Source of the DNA: Desulfobulbaceae bacterium
GTDB taxonomy: Bacteria; Desulfobacterota; Desulfobulbia; Desulfobulbales; BM004
DNA length: 50,514 bases
Direction of reading: 5' to 3'
Assembly: GCA_002868955.1 (NCBI GenBank)
Contig: PKTW01000054.1
Span: 1 to 50,514, forward strand
A model generated the notes under the pieces. It had not been told where the DNA came from. It saw only the letters and a program-made list of their open reading frames with translations, and made no database searches. Positions 36,558 to 45,089 of this stretch are shown one piece after another. The translations under genes and the position numbers were made by a program. Position 1 is the stretch's first letter. Each line of letters begins with the position of its first letter.

Positions 36558-37376
36558 TTACAGTATGTATTTTTTTGAAATCCCCAGTTCCTGCATAACC
36601 TGGGTGGCTGTCTCCTCTATAGATTTCCCGGCCGAGGAGACAATGGGGATATGGGACTTCATGTAGATCTGTTCTGCCTGCTTCAATTCTTCGATACAGG
36701 TGGAAAGCCTGGCATACTTGCTGCCCTGATAGCGTTTTTCGCGCGCGCTATGCAACTGTTCCGGTGAGGTTGTCAGTGCAACGACGCGGCTTAAATTCTG
36801 CCGGATTATCTCGGGCAGCCTATAGGAGTTAAGATATTCCGAGGTAAACGGGAAATTGGCGGATTTAAGACCCATCTGGGTTGCCAGAAAAACAGAGACC
36901 GGTGTTTTACCTGAGCGGGAAACCCCCACCAATATGATATCGGCCTCATCGTATTCACTGACCTTGGTCCCATCGTCATGGGCCAGGCAGTAATGGATAG
37001 CTTCGACCCTTTTATTCATGGTCACATCACTTGGATGACGGGCAAAACCGGGCTCCCGCACAGCATCGGTTTCCAGGCACGTTTCCAAGCGCTCCATAAA
37101 CAATCCATAGGCTTCGAAATATTCCACTTCCGGTGAATCAAAAACAGCACGCACCTCCGGATCAAGGATAGTACTGAAGATTATCGGCCTGCGGCCACCG
37201 GAGCGCTTCATAATATGGGCCATTGTCTTTTGGGCCTCAGCTACGGTTCTGATAAAAGAAAATTTCTCTTCATTGAAATTTACTTGCGGAAACTGGCAGA
37301 TGAGGGCCTGGCCCAGATTGGTTGCCAGGATCCCGGTACTGTCTGAGATATAATAAACATCCTTTGAACTCCACAT
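36558..37376 (-). CDS. ppsR: Pyruvate, phosphate dikinase regulatory protein (DUF299)
   Basis: 272 residues. It starts VYYISDSTGILATNLGQAL, with the P-loop-like GVSRSGKTPV (from residue 151) and LATQMGLKSANFPFT. The family both phosphorylates (with ADP) and dephosphorylates pyruvate phosphate dikinase or PEP synthase. AAAGGAG precedes the ATG. It lies 30 bases after the SagB-like gene. Which target it has cannot be read here. Confidence 0.93.
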   Translation of the reverse strand: MWSSKDVYYISDSTGILATNLGQALICQFPQVNFNEEKFSFIRTVAEAQKTMAHIMKRSGGRRPIIFSTILDPEVRAVFDSPEVEYFEAYGLFMERLETCLETDAVREPGFARHPSDVTMNKRVEAIHYCLAHDDGTKVSEYDEADIILVGVSRSGKTPVSVFLATQMGLKSANFPFTSEYLNSYRLPEIIRQNLSRVVALTTSPEQLHSAREKRYQGSKYARLSTCIEELKQAEQIYMKSHIPIVSSAGKSIEETATQVMQELGISKKYIL

Positions 37377-37406
37377 GTTCCATGACTCCTTTCAAGGCTG
37401 CACTTA

Positions 37407-38141
37407 TTATTCTTTTGCGCCCACTGCGGCCAGGTATACAACAGATTCCTCCTCGCCATCAAGCCCGAACAGACTGTTTAACTGATCATCGTAAAATGCT
37501 GCCACCGGGCAGGCACCAAGCGCCAGTCCTTCTGCAGCCAGCAGCAGATTCTGACAGATATGACCTGCATCCATCATGACGTAACGCAAACCCCGGTGAC
37601 CGTACTTGGAAAAATTCCTGCGCAGAATGGCTGACCAGACAAAAACCACCCCGGCCTTGGCCATAAAATTCTGCCCCAGGGCAGCCTCTGCCACCCTTTT
37701 CCCTGCAAAACCGTCGATTATCCTCTCCAGGCCAAAATCTGCCGGTTGAAAATGATAAAGACCCGGGGGTAATGATTCGACATTCTGTATTGAAAGATAG
37801 GTCTCCACCGGGTAGAGCGCCCCTGCCGACGGTGCAGTCCTGAAAAAAAAGTTGCCGGCCCGGCCGCTTATCCCCTGGCTGGCCCAAAGCAGCATGGCAA
37901 TGTTCTCCATACTGAGGGGAATATCAGTGTAGCGCCTGCATGAGCGCCTAGACTGCAAGGCCTCATGCAGGCTTTTATCCATCTCCCAGTCAGTCGGCAG
38001 CTTTATTTTTTCAGCTTCAGCATACTGTTTATAAGGCTGCGCAGGTGTAATATCCAAACGGGGCTTATGCCACAGGGTCTGCGCGTCGAATTTTGTTTCC
38101 TGCAGATAACGGAAGCCCAGAGAATTTTTCAGATCATCCAT
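37407..38141 (-). CDS. SagB-type nitroreductase-fold oxidoreductase
   Basis: About 244 residues, FMN-dependent nitroreductase fold: SLHEALQSRRSCRRYTDIPLSMENIAMLLWASQGISG, TAPSAGALYPVETYL, and DAGHICQNLLLAAEGLALGACPVAAFYD. These are the SagB/ThcOx dehydrogenase blocks. SagB enzymes oxidise azolines in ribosomal peptides, but no cyclodehydratase or precursor gene is nearby, and stand-alone members are common and uncharacterised. The ATG at 38141 with AAGG seven bases upstream is preferred to a TTG at 38198. Confidence 0.85.
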   Translation of the reverse strand: MDDLKNSLGFRYLQETKFDAQTLWHKPRLDITPAQPYKQYAEAEKIKLPTDWEMDKSLHEALQSRRSCRRYTDIPLSMENIAMLLWASQGISGRAGNFFFRTAPSAGALYPVETYLSIQNVESLPPGLYHFQPADFGLERIIDGFAGKRVAEAALGQNFMAKAGVVFVWSAILRRNFSKYGHRGLRYVMMDAGHICQNLLLAAEGLALGACPVAAFYDDQLNSLFGLDGEEESVVYLAAVGAKE

Positions 38142-38315
38142 GCTATAACCTTTCAGTCTCGAGTTAACACCTGCCCTTTTTGATTCGTTTTTGGGCAAGC
38201 AAAAATGAATTGATAGATAAATATGACATTATAATAACTCCCCCAAATTTAGCTGAATACATGATTATAATTCTAGGACTATAAGCTAAGCAAATGAATA
38301 ATTGGTTTAATATTA

Positions 38316-39434
38316 TCAGGAATTACTGCCAGTAAAAGCAGCACGGCACTCTTCAATAACCGCCCTGATCCCCTCTTCCTGCTCTTCAATACTTTCAACC
38401 AGTTTAAACTGCACCATGGCCCGCTCCAGGTTCTGGTCCCGGCGGCTGACCTTGAAATATTCATTGCCCTTCAGAAAATCCGTGTAGAACCGGAGTCCCA
38501 GTTCAAAGGGTATGAGTCTGATGGCATCAAAAAGAAAATTACAATCGCTGCCTGTCAAAGCCTCCCTGGCTGCCCCGGTATAGCCGCTTAAAACCGCTCC
38601 ACAGCGCTCAAGATCGAAACGGACAGCAGAAAAATCAGCAACCTCCTCTCCCGCCGAGTTGCAGCTGGAACGCAAACAGTCGCCGATATCATACAGCACC
38701 AGGCCGGGCATCACAGTATCCAGATCTATAATGCTGACAGCATGGCCCGTGCTCCGGTTTACCATGATGTTGTTGATCTTGGGATCACCGTGTATGACAC
38801 GCACCCTGAGCAGATTTTCTCTGCGTCCATTCTCCAGCACCGGGGCCCACCTCTTTCTATCCTCAACAAACTGTTGACAGAATCTGCCGGCTTCGCCGCT
38901 CTTATTGCTCCATGCTAAAACTTCATCATACTGTTTAAGGTAGTGCTCGATATTATGAAACTCGGGCAGGGTGGTATGCAGAAGTCCTGGTTTCAGGTCG
39001 CTCAGCAGCCAGTGAAAGATGCCCAGGGCCCGCCCCACCTCCCCGGCATCATGCAGGCAGGAAATCTGTTCAAGGGGGCTTGCCCCCCGGATAAAACGTA
39101 AGGCCCTCCAGAAGGCTCCATGCGCATCAACAAAGAAATCCCTGCCATCCCTGGCGGGCATAACTTCAAGCACCTGCCAGCCGGCATCAATTGAGCTGCC
39201 GCTGACTGTCCTCCGCTTCTGCATATGTGCGCAAACAAGCCGCAGGTTGTGCATGACTGCTGCAGGCTTAGTAAAAACCTGTGTATTGATGCACTGCAGG
39301 ATAAAGCAGTCTGCCCCGTTGCCCAGTTTTACCAGGTAGGTATCATGGATGATGCCGTGACCAAATGCCTCGACCCCGGCAATTGTTTCTGCATGGCTGA
39401 TAAAATTTTCAGCAGCCGCAATGACTGTATTCAT
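38316..39434 (-). CDS. NahK-like sugar kinase (APH phosphotransferase fold)
   Basis: 372 residues. The catalytic loop is HGDPKINNIM (residues 215-224) and the metal-binding block IDLDTVMPGL (236-245), with FGHGIIHDTYLV and FILQCINTQVF near the N-terminus. These blocks resemble N-acetylhexosamine 1-kinase NahK/LnpB more than aminoglycoside kinases. A product sugar 1-phosphate would be a substrate for a GalT-type enzyme, one of which lies 7 kb away. Its start overlaps the DUF1858-like stop by four bases. The sugar is not known. Confidence 0.85.
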   Translation of the reverse strand: MNTVIAAAENFISHAETIAGVEAFGHGIIHDTYLVKLGNGADCFILQCINTQVFTKPAAVMHNLRLVCAHMQKRRTVSGSSIDAGWQVLEVMPARDGRDFFVDAHGAFWRALRFIRGASPLEQISCLHDAGEVGRALGIFHWLLSDLKPGLLHTTLPEFHNIEHYLKQYDEVLAWSNKSGEAGRFCQQFVEDRKRWAPVLENGRRENLLRVRVIHGDPKINNIMVNRSTGHAVSIIDLDTVMPGLVLYDIGDCLRSSCNSAGEEVADFSAVRFDLERCGAVLSGYTGAAREALTGSDCNFLFDAIRLIPFELGLRFYTDFLKGNEYFKVSRRDQNLERAMVQFKLVESIEEQEEGIRAVIEECRAAFTGSNS

Positions 39435-39682
39435 TTTAAGAGCCCGGCTGCCTCGTTGAGTTCTGCAAGGACATTCTTTTCATTCACGTTGTGCATCATT
39501 GCACTTTGCCTGATTGATTCAGTCGCCTGGCCCGGGCAGGAAAAACAGGCTGCCCCGTAATACTTCTTAAACACCATTTCCGAGCTTTCAGCCATACCCA
39601 TCCAGGCCCCAAGACCTGCAGCCAGAGAAAAATAAACTGAGGAAGCCAGCACAAACCCTTTTGTATATCTGTCCAATTCCAC
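39431..39682 (-). CDS. Small membrane-anchored DUF1858-like redox-disulfide protein
   Basis: 83 residues: a hydrophobic segment (FVLASSVYFSLAAGLGAWM) followed by FKKYYGAACFSCPGQATESIRQSAMMHNVNEKNVLAELN, which matches the CxxCP domain associated with hybrid cluster proteins (DUF1858). That domain is normally a free cytoplasmic protein, so the membrane segment is unusual. It overlaps the NahK-like gene by four bases. The start is uncertain: GTG at 39682 or a TTG two codons later, with AAGGA better placed for the TTG. Confidence 0.6.
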   Translation of the reverse strand: MELDRYTKGFVLASSVYFSLAAGLGAWMGMAESSEMVFKKYYGAACFSCPGQATESIRQSAMMHNVNEKNVLAELNEAAGLLK

Positions 39683-39822
39683 TCTTCCTTCATTTACGCA
39701 TTTGCTCTTGCATGATTATGGTGTAAATGATTTGATAGTTTTTTCTTTACATTGGTACTGTGTAGTATTGCAACTTTTGTTTCCGCTGCACCTGAAATAT
39801 TCGCAAATCAAGAACCACCTGA

Positions 39823-40344
39823 ATGAATAATCCCGAAAAATATATGCGAGAAGCCCTGCTGGAAGCCAGGGAAGCCCTTATTACAGGGGAATTTCCGGTG
39901 GGCTGCGTCATGGTGTATGAAGATGAAATTGTTAGCAGGGGAAGGAGGATCAACTCCAGGGCTCCTGACGAAAATGAACTGGACCATGCGGAAATTATGG
40001 CACTGCGAAAACTTTTTGCGCAGCATCCGCAGATCGAGCGCTCCGGAATCGCTGTCTATTCCACCATGGAACCCTGCCTCATGTGCTTTGCAACCCTGCT
40101 TTTAAACAATATCCGCACATTCGTATACGCATACGAGGACGTCATGGGCGGCGGCACCGGCCTCGACCTCAGCAAACTAACTCCTCTGTACAGGGAAATG
40201 TCAGTTGCCATAACACCCCATGTCCTGCGTCTGGAAAGTATGGAACTTTTCAGAACCTTTTTTGCTGACCGGGACAATACATATTGGCAGGACAGCCCTC
40301 TGGCCCGCTATACCCTTGAGCAAATTGCAGCGGAGAAAGAATAA
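39823..40344 (+). CDS. Nucleoside/tRNA deaminase family protein
   Basis: 173-residue zinc deaminase with HAE at residues 55-57 and EPCLMC at 83-88, the CDA/TadA superfamily signature. It begins MREALLEAREALITGEFPVGCVM. The GGGTGLDLSKLTPLYRE insert and extended C-terminus differ from tRNA adenosine deaminase TadA, whose conserved NHR-type tRNA-binding pattern I do not see, so a guanine or other base deaminase is possible. Its stop overlaps the radical SAM start by one base. Confidence 0.82.
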   Translation: MNNPEKYMREALLEAREALITGEFPVGCVMVYEDEIVSRGRRINSRAPDENELDHAEIMALRKLFAQHPQIERSGIAVYSTMEPCLMCFATLLLNNIRTFVYAYEDVMGGGTGLDLSKLTPLYREMSVAITPHVLRLESMELFRTFFADRDNTYWQDSPLARYTLEQIAAEKE

Positions 40345-41354
40345 TGAGTCTGCCGCATGCAAAGACCGTGGGATTCAAGCGCGGAGAAAGAAATGTCTTT
40401 TTTCATATTCTGACCGCGTGCAACCTCTCATGCCGCCACTGCTATATCAACCCCAAAGAGCAGGGTACAGAAACCGTATCAAGAGAAAACCTGGAAAAAT
40501 GGCTTAAGCTCTTCCAGGATGAAAGCAAAGAGACCAATGTTATCTTTCTGGGCGGTGAACCAACCATGCATCCGGATCTTCCCCATGCTGTCCGTTTTGC
40601 CAGAAAACTGGGGTACTCCTCTGTTACTGTTGATACAAACGGTTTCCTTTTCCATGATTTCCTGACGAACGTCAAAACTTCAGACCTTGATTTTTTAAGT
40701 TTCAGTCTGGACGGCCCCACCCCTGAAATAAATGATATGCTCCGCGGGGACGGTGTTTTTCAAACCTGTACGACAAACCTGCGGTCTGCTGTTGCTTCAG
40801 GTTTCAACGTCAGTCTGATCTACACGGTGAGCAGGTACAATATTGATCACCTGCACAAGATGGCCCCCCTGCTCGCCGCGTGGGGAGTTAAACGCTTCTT
40901 TATCCAGGTTATCGGCATCAGGGGCAAAACCGCAATACGCGATGCGGAAAAATGGCAACTCACCCCGGCAGAATGGCTGGCAAAGATTCCCGGGGTGGCC
41001 GCTGATGCCGCGGCACTGGGAATAACCGTGATCTTTCCAAAGGTGTTTCTGGAGCCAGGAGAAAAATTTGAATGCGCCGGCCGTGTGGCGGAAAATTACT
41101 TCATTTTTCCAAATGGCAGGGTTTATCAGTGCCCTTTATGCGAGGATTACCCTGTAAACGGGTTCAGGATTGCTGAAAACCAGCTCATCGCCAACACCGG
41201 TATGACAGAGACCAAACTCTTCAGCCTCGATATTCCTGAAGGCTGCGTCATCAACAAGCTCCTGCAGCCGGAAAATCTCAGCTATGATGCGGCAGGACAA
41301 CCACTGTATAAAATCTCCTGCTGCCTGCTCAAGCAGGAGTTAAAGGGAAGATAA
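40344..41354 (+). CDS. Radical SAM enzyme with SPASM-like C-terminal cysteines
   Basis: 336 residues. CxxxCxxC is CNLSCRHC (Cys26, Cys30, Cys33), with GGEPTMHPDL following. Further cysteines at 244, 263, 266, 301, 326 and 327 suggest an auxiliary iron-sulfur cluster, as in SPASM proteins that modify peptides or make cofactors. It is translationally coupled to the deaminase (TAATG). Substrate is not known, and no short precursor-peptide gene is seen within 1 kb. Confidence 0.85.
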   Translation: MSLPHAKTVGFKRGERNVFFHILTACNLSCRHCYINPKEQGTETVSRENLEKWLKLFQDESKETNVIFLGGEPTMHPDLPHAVRFARKLGYSSVTVDTNGFLFHDFLTNVKTSDLDFLSFSLDGPTPEINDMLRGDGVFQTCTTNLRSAVASGFNVSLIYTVSRYNIDHLHKMAPLLAAWGVKRFFIQVIGIRGKTAIRDAEKWQLTPAEWLAKIPGVAADAAALGITVIFPKVFLEPGEKFECAGRVAENYFIFPNGRVYQCPLCEDYPVNGFRIAENQLIANTGMTETKLFSLDIPEGCVINKLLQPENLSYDAAGQPLYKISCCLLKQELKGR

Positions 41355-41363
41355 CAAAAAGCT

Positions 41364-41567
41364 TCAACCCGTTTTCTTTGATCTTTTTTTCTTTTCCGCT
41401 CCTACGCCATCCCCTCCCTTGCTCTCGCTCTCCAAGCGGTAGCCTGTACCGGCACACTCTTCGCATTCCTCTGTTGAAAGGAGGAACCTGCTGGCCCCTT
41501 TAAAAAAACTGAGCTGGCCGATACCGCCGCAGAAATCGCATATTGTCTTCTGTTCTTTTTTTGCCAT
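41364..41567 (-). CDS. Small zinc-ribbon protein with a basic tail
   Basis: 67 residues with two CxxC pairs, CDFCGGIG and CEECAGTGY, in a DnaJ-zinc-repeat-like arrangement, then a Lys-rich C-terminus. No name recognised. It lies between convergent rSAM (9 bases) and divergent Nudix genes. An RNA- or protein-binding role is a guess from charge. Confidence 0.6.
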   Translation of the reverse strand: MAKKEQKTICDFCGGIGQLSFFKGASRFLLSTEECEECAGTGYRLESESKGGDGVGAEKKKRSKKTG

Positions 41568-41801
41568 GCCCCAATTTTACACGAGTTTAAATTTTTTCCC
41601 AGTTTCTGTGGTTCTCATCTTCGCGCCAGCATACGCAGTCTCATTTTTACTTTATGCCAGGAAATCTGCCTGATGAAGGGCAGAATTTACATTTTTATAA
41701 TTTTGCCTGTTAAATAAGCCATTGAGTCTGGTATGATGAAAACAATCCAAAATCAATGGCTTTTCTTGTATCAGTCCTTTTTACATGCTAATCAAACAAC
41801 C

Positions 41802-42305
41802 ATGAACCCTCGCGACGAACTCGTCCTGATAGTTGATAATGACAATAACGAAACAGGCAGTGCACCCAGGCATGAAATGCGGGCCGGGGGGCTGCCGCAT
41901 CGCGCCTGTTATATCCTGGTTTTCAACAGCCGCGGAGAGCTTTTTGTCCAGAAACGCACCATGTGTAAAGACATCTACCCCGGCTATTATGATGTTGCTG
42001 CCGGGGGCGTGGTGCTTGCCGGGGAGAGTTACGACGAGTCAGCCGGGCGTGAACTCCGGGAGGAGCTGGGCATAAAAGACACTGCCCTCACATGCCTTTT
42101 CACCTTTTTCTACCAGGAGAGTAAAAACCGGGTTTGGGGCAGGGTCTTTTCCTGCATGCATGATGGAGAATTACACTTGCAGGCAGAAGAGGTTGAAAGC
42201 GGATTCTTTGCTGATCCCGCGGATGTACTTGCCTTAAGTAAGAAGGAACCGTTTACCCCGGACGGAATTTATGTACTGAAAAGATACTTGCGGGAAAAAG
42301 GATAA
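41802..42305 (+). CDS. Nudix hydrolase, YfcD-like
   Basis: About 168 residues. The Nudix box is seen as GGVVLAGESYDESAGRELREELGI (GX5EX7REUXEEXGU). Flanking sequence (APRHEMRAGGLPHRACYILVF, VQKRTMCKDIYPGYYDVAAGG) matches the E. coli YfcD group, related to IPP isomerases in fold. Substrate unknown. The ATG at 41802 (MNPRDELVLIVD) aligns with family N-termini, although a GGT-preceded ATG at 41733 is in frame. Confidence 0.88.
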   Translation: MNPRDELVLIVDNDNNETGSAPRHEMRAGGLPHRACYILVFNSRGELFVQKRTMCKDIYPGYYDVAAGGVVLAGESYDESAGRELREELGIKDTALTCLFTFFYQESKNRVWGRVFSCMHDGELHLQAEEVESGFFADPADVLALSKKEPFTPDGIYVLKRYLREKG

Positions 42306-42337
42306 CAGTCGGACTCAAAAAATCGAGGGGTTTTAGT

Positions 42338-42374
42338 ATTGAAAATTTCAGATTTTCTACCTAAAATTTTCAAT
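42338..42374. terminator. Bidirectional terminator-like hairpin between Nudix and J-domain genes
   Basis: ATTGAAAATTT (42338-42348) and AAATTTTCAAT (42364-42374) form a perfect 11-base stem with a 15-base loop between convergent genes. A 10-base direct repeat AATCTTCAAT follows (42372-42381 and 42388-42397). The stem is AT-rich, so termination efficiency is unclear. Confidence 0.45.
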
Positions 42375-42415
42375 CTTCAATTTCTCAAATCTTCAATGAT
42401 TGCTGATTGTTCATC

Positions 42416-43420
42416 CTAACTCTTGTTCCGCAACAACTCCTTATATGCCTCGGTAAGCCTGACAAAAGTATCATGTTCCCCGCCCTTATCGGGATGAACT
42501 TCATGTGCTTTCTGCCGGAATAACTTAGTCAGTTCACTTTTTTTCATTGCTTTCAGATCTTCTTCAGTCACACCGAATATTTCCACAATTTCTGTTATGG
42601 CAATCTTTGTCTGCCGAGACGGTGCACTGTAAAAGCGTTTCGAATTAATAAAATTCTGCAGGTACTCATCCCAGGCAGATCCACCGTCAAACTCGTAATC
42701 AAAAAACATGACCGCATAGCGCACAAGATAGTCATGCAGTTCGTCTCTTTCAGCAAAACCGGCCCAGAAAAGCTCATCCCCGTGCAGTCGGCAAAGATCC
42801 TTTATAAAATACCTGCCCAGCTCATCCTGGTCCAGTGCCTGCGGTATCGAGCGGGCCGGTGATGCCCTGAAGTAGCGCTGCAGATCGAATATCACGTAAA
42901 CGTACTGCTTATACTCCCTGGGCTGCAGGCTTTTTTCAAGCTGCAGGATATACTGCTCTATCTCGTCCCTCGATTTATTCAGCAGACCTTTAAAATATCT
43001 AAGCGGCAGGCTCCCTACCTTGCGTTGATCCACAACGCCGCAGCGTAGATAATACATGCGCCGCCTGTCAAAAACCTGAACCTGCTGTTCAGCGAGATTT
43101 TTTTTCTTTATATTCTGGCTTCTTCGCCTGCCGCGGCAATGAAAAGGCTCGATCTTCTGCCTGATCTCCTTCCTGATAAAGCGCCAGAACAGTTCCTCAA
43201 GATCGCATATGTCATGCTCAACTCCTTGAGCAGCAAGCTGTTTGCAGATAGACTCTTGGATATAAAAAGCATTCCCGCCGGGATACACTATGTAGTCCCA
43301 GGGTGTCCGGCCCAGGTCAAAAAGATCTCGGCTCTGCCAGCAATCGGTATCAGGGTTATACAGGGAGTCCCTGATACTATAATTTTTTCTGCCCTGTATG
43401 GTTTGTTCTGCCAGATACAC
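42416..43420 (-). CDS. Uncharacterised protein with a C-terminal J domain
   Basis: 334 residues. Residues about 270-334 form a J domain with KLFRQKAHEVHPDKGGEHDTF (HPD) and LTEAYKELLRNKS. The N-terminal 260 residues have no recognised domain; they include a basic stretch RRRSQNIKKKN and aromatic-rich segments. A J domain implies it recruits DnaK to a specific substrate. It is isolated, with a 190-base gap upstream. Confidence 0.75.
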   Translation of the reverse strand: MYLAEQTIQGRKNYSIRDSLYNPDTDCWQSRDLFDLGRTPWDYIVYPGGNAFYIQESICKQLAAQGVEHDICDLEELFWRFIRKEIRQKIEPFHCRGRRRSQNIKKKNLAEQQVQVFDRRRMYYLRCGVVDQRKVGSLPLRYFKGLLNKSRDEIEQYILQLEKSLQPREYKQYVYVIFDLQRYFRASPARSIPQALDQDELGRYFIKDLCRLHGDELFWAGFAERDELHDYLVRYAVMFFDYEFDGGSAWDEYLQNFINSKRFYSAPSRQTKIAITEIVEIFGVTEEDLKAMKKSELTKLFRQKAHEVHPDKGGEHDTFVRLTEAYKELLRNKS

Positions 43421-43610
43421 TTCCCTTGTGCCCTTCAGTATTAAATTGTATATTTTGCCGGCTGCGGTTCCAGATTGACAAAGGCTCTATTTACTAATTA
43501 TAAGACAGAATCCTGAATCCGTGGCTGAAAAATTGCTATCATCCGGCCTCTTCCCGTTTTGTCATCAAGTTGCAGGCTTTTGACTATACAATGCAGATAC
43601 CCCTGACTAA

Positions 43611-43811
43611 ATGAAAAAGGAAGACCTGATAATATTGATTATCGCCCTGCTGCTGCTTGGAGGCATGCTTGTCACCATCTTTTTGGGTGGTGAGAAAAGC
43701 CGCCACGGGGTTGGCGGGCTGCTTGATGAAAAACCGGGGCAAAAAATATTGCTGCAAAAAAAAGCCAGATTTGATTTAGGTCAAAGGCAGGACCTACCAG
43801 GCAAGGTATGA
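43611..43811 (+). CDS. Small single-pass membrane protein
   Basis: 66 residues: one transmembrane helix (LIILIIALLLLGGMLVTIFL) then a basic hydrophilic part. No family recognised. It ends 7 bases before the NapH-like gene, so it may be its small partner in a membrane redox complex; this is inference from position. Confidence 0.5.
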   Translation: MKKEDLIILIIALLLLGGMLVTIFLGGEKSRHGVGGLLDEKPGQKILLQKKARFDLGQRQDLPGKV

Positions 43812-43818
43812 TGGCCTC

Positions 43819-44841
43819 ATGAAACAGAGCCCTGCATCATACGTGGATCTCATCCGCCCCAAATGGATCAGGCTGTTAAGAACTCTTGTCCAGGCAGGGT
43901 TCACCCTTTTCTGCCTATATGCAGGATACCGCTTCTATCTCTTCTATCTATGGGGTACGGGCCAGACATCAACCTACGTGCCAAGGCCGCCTTCCGTAGA
44001 GGCTTTTCTACCGATCAGTGCACTGGTCGGGTTAAAAAGGCTTATTGTAAGCGGCCAGTATGACATGATCCACCCGGCCGGCCTTACCATCTTTCTGGCT
44101 GCCTTGTGTATCGGACTGCTGCTGCGCAAGGGGTTTTGCGGCTGGATCTGCCCGGTTGGTTTTACTTCCAACCTGGCGGAAAAAGCCGGCAAAAAGCTGA
44201 AAATCCTCTGGCAACCCCCTGTCTGGCTCGATCTGCCGCTCTTATCGCTGAAATACCTGCTGCTTTTTTTCTTCCTGTATCTCATCGCCTGGAAAATGAC
44301 CCTGAAACAGATCGAATCTTTTCATACCTCACCCTACAACCTGGCAGTGGATGCCAAAATGCTGCTCTTCTTTCTCAGCCCTTCAGGACTCTCTGCCGCT
44401 ATCATGCTCTTCCTTGTAGCTATCTCGTTTTTTGTCCGCAATTTCTGGTGCCGTTATCTCTGCCCCTACGGCGCCTTGCTCGGCCTTCTTGCCCTTGCCA
44501 GCCCTTTCCAGATAAAGCGCGACAGCAACACCTGCATCGACTGCAAAAAATGCGAGAAAACCTGCCCGGCCTCCATCAGGATCACGACAAAAAATACCGT
44601 ACGCACAGGTGAATGCATCGGCTGCACCGAATGTGTCTCGGTCTGTCCTGTAGAAGACTGTATGACGCTTGCATTACCACGCCGCAGGAAGAATTCGATC
44701 CTGCTTCTGCCGGCCGGGGTACTCGGTCTTTATCTTCTTTTTTATGGCGTGTCTCTTTTAACAGGGCACTGGTATTCAGAAGTTCCTCCAGAGATCATGA
44801 AAAAATTTTATAGTATCATTACAGAGCTTCCCCATCCCTGA
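43819..44841 (+). CDS. NapH/CcoG-like membrane polyferredoxin
   Basis: 340 residues with about five transmembrane helices. Two CxxxCP motifs on the membrane side are CGWICPVG (Cys107, Cys111) and CRYLCPYG (Cys211, Cys215). Two ferredoxin-type [4Fe-4S] sites follow: Cys239/242/245/249 and Cys266/269/272/276. This is the NapH/CcoG architecture that moves electrons from quinol to periplasmic acceptors. No nitrate reductase or cytochrome oxidase gene is near, so the acceptor is unknown. Confidence 0.85.
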   Translation: MKQSPASYVDLIRPKWIRLLRTLVQAGFTLFCLYAGYRFYLFYLWGTGQTSTYVPRPPSVEAFLPISALVGLKRLIVSGQYDMIHPAGLTIFLAALCIGLLLRKGFCGWICPVGFTSNLAEKAGKKLKILWQPPVWLDLPLLSLKYLLLFFFLYLIAWKMTLKQIESFHTSPYNLAVDAKMLLFFLSPSGLSAAIMLFLVAISFFVRNFWCRYLCPYGALLGLLALASPFQIKRDSNTCIDCKKCEKTCPASIRITTKNTVRTGECIGCTECVSVCPVEDCMTLALPRRRKNSILLLPAGVLGLYLLFYGVSLLTGHWYSEVPPEIMKKFYSIITELPHP

Positions 44842-45089
44842 GATCCGGTGCCTTTTTCTTTTCACCAAAAACCTATAATTTATACCCGGACAGGCTGGCA
44901 AAAATTCTCCCGGCCAACAAGATAGCAGGCGCAAATCGCACCAAAAATGCGTCAACACTGCGCACCGATTCACCAGACTCTGATTTGATAAAATAGATTC
45001 AATGAACAACGATAACACTGCTCTTCTTATTGTGGCAAGCCATCATCAAAAGGTTCGTATCTTCTTCTGTAGATTTTAGGTAGGCCACG

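Noticed and set aside
45002-45079. 25-codon frame after the NapH-like gene
   Set aside because: Too short and without a Shine-Dalgarno sequence or recognised family.
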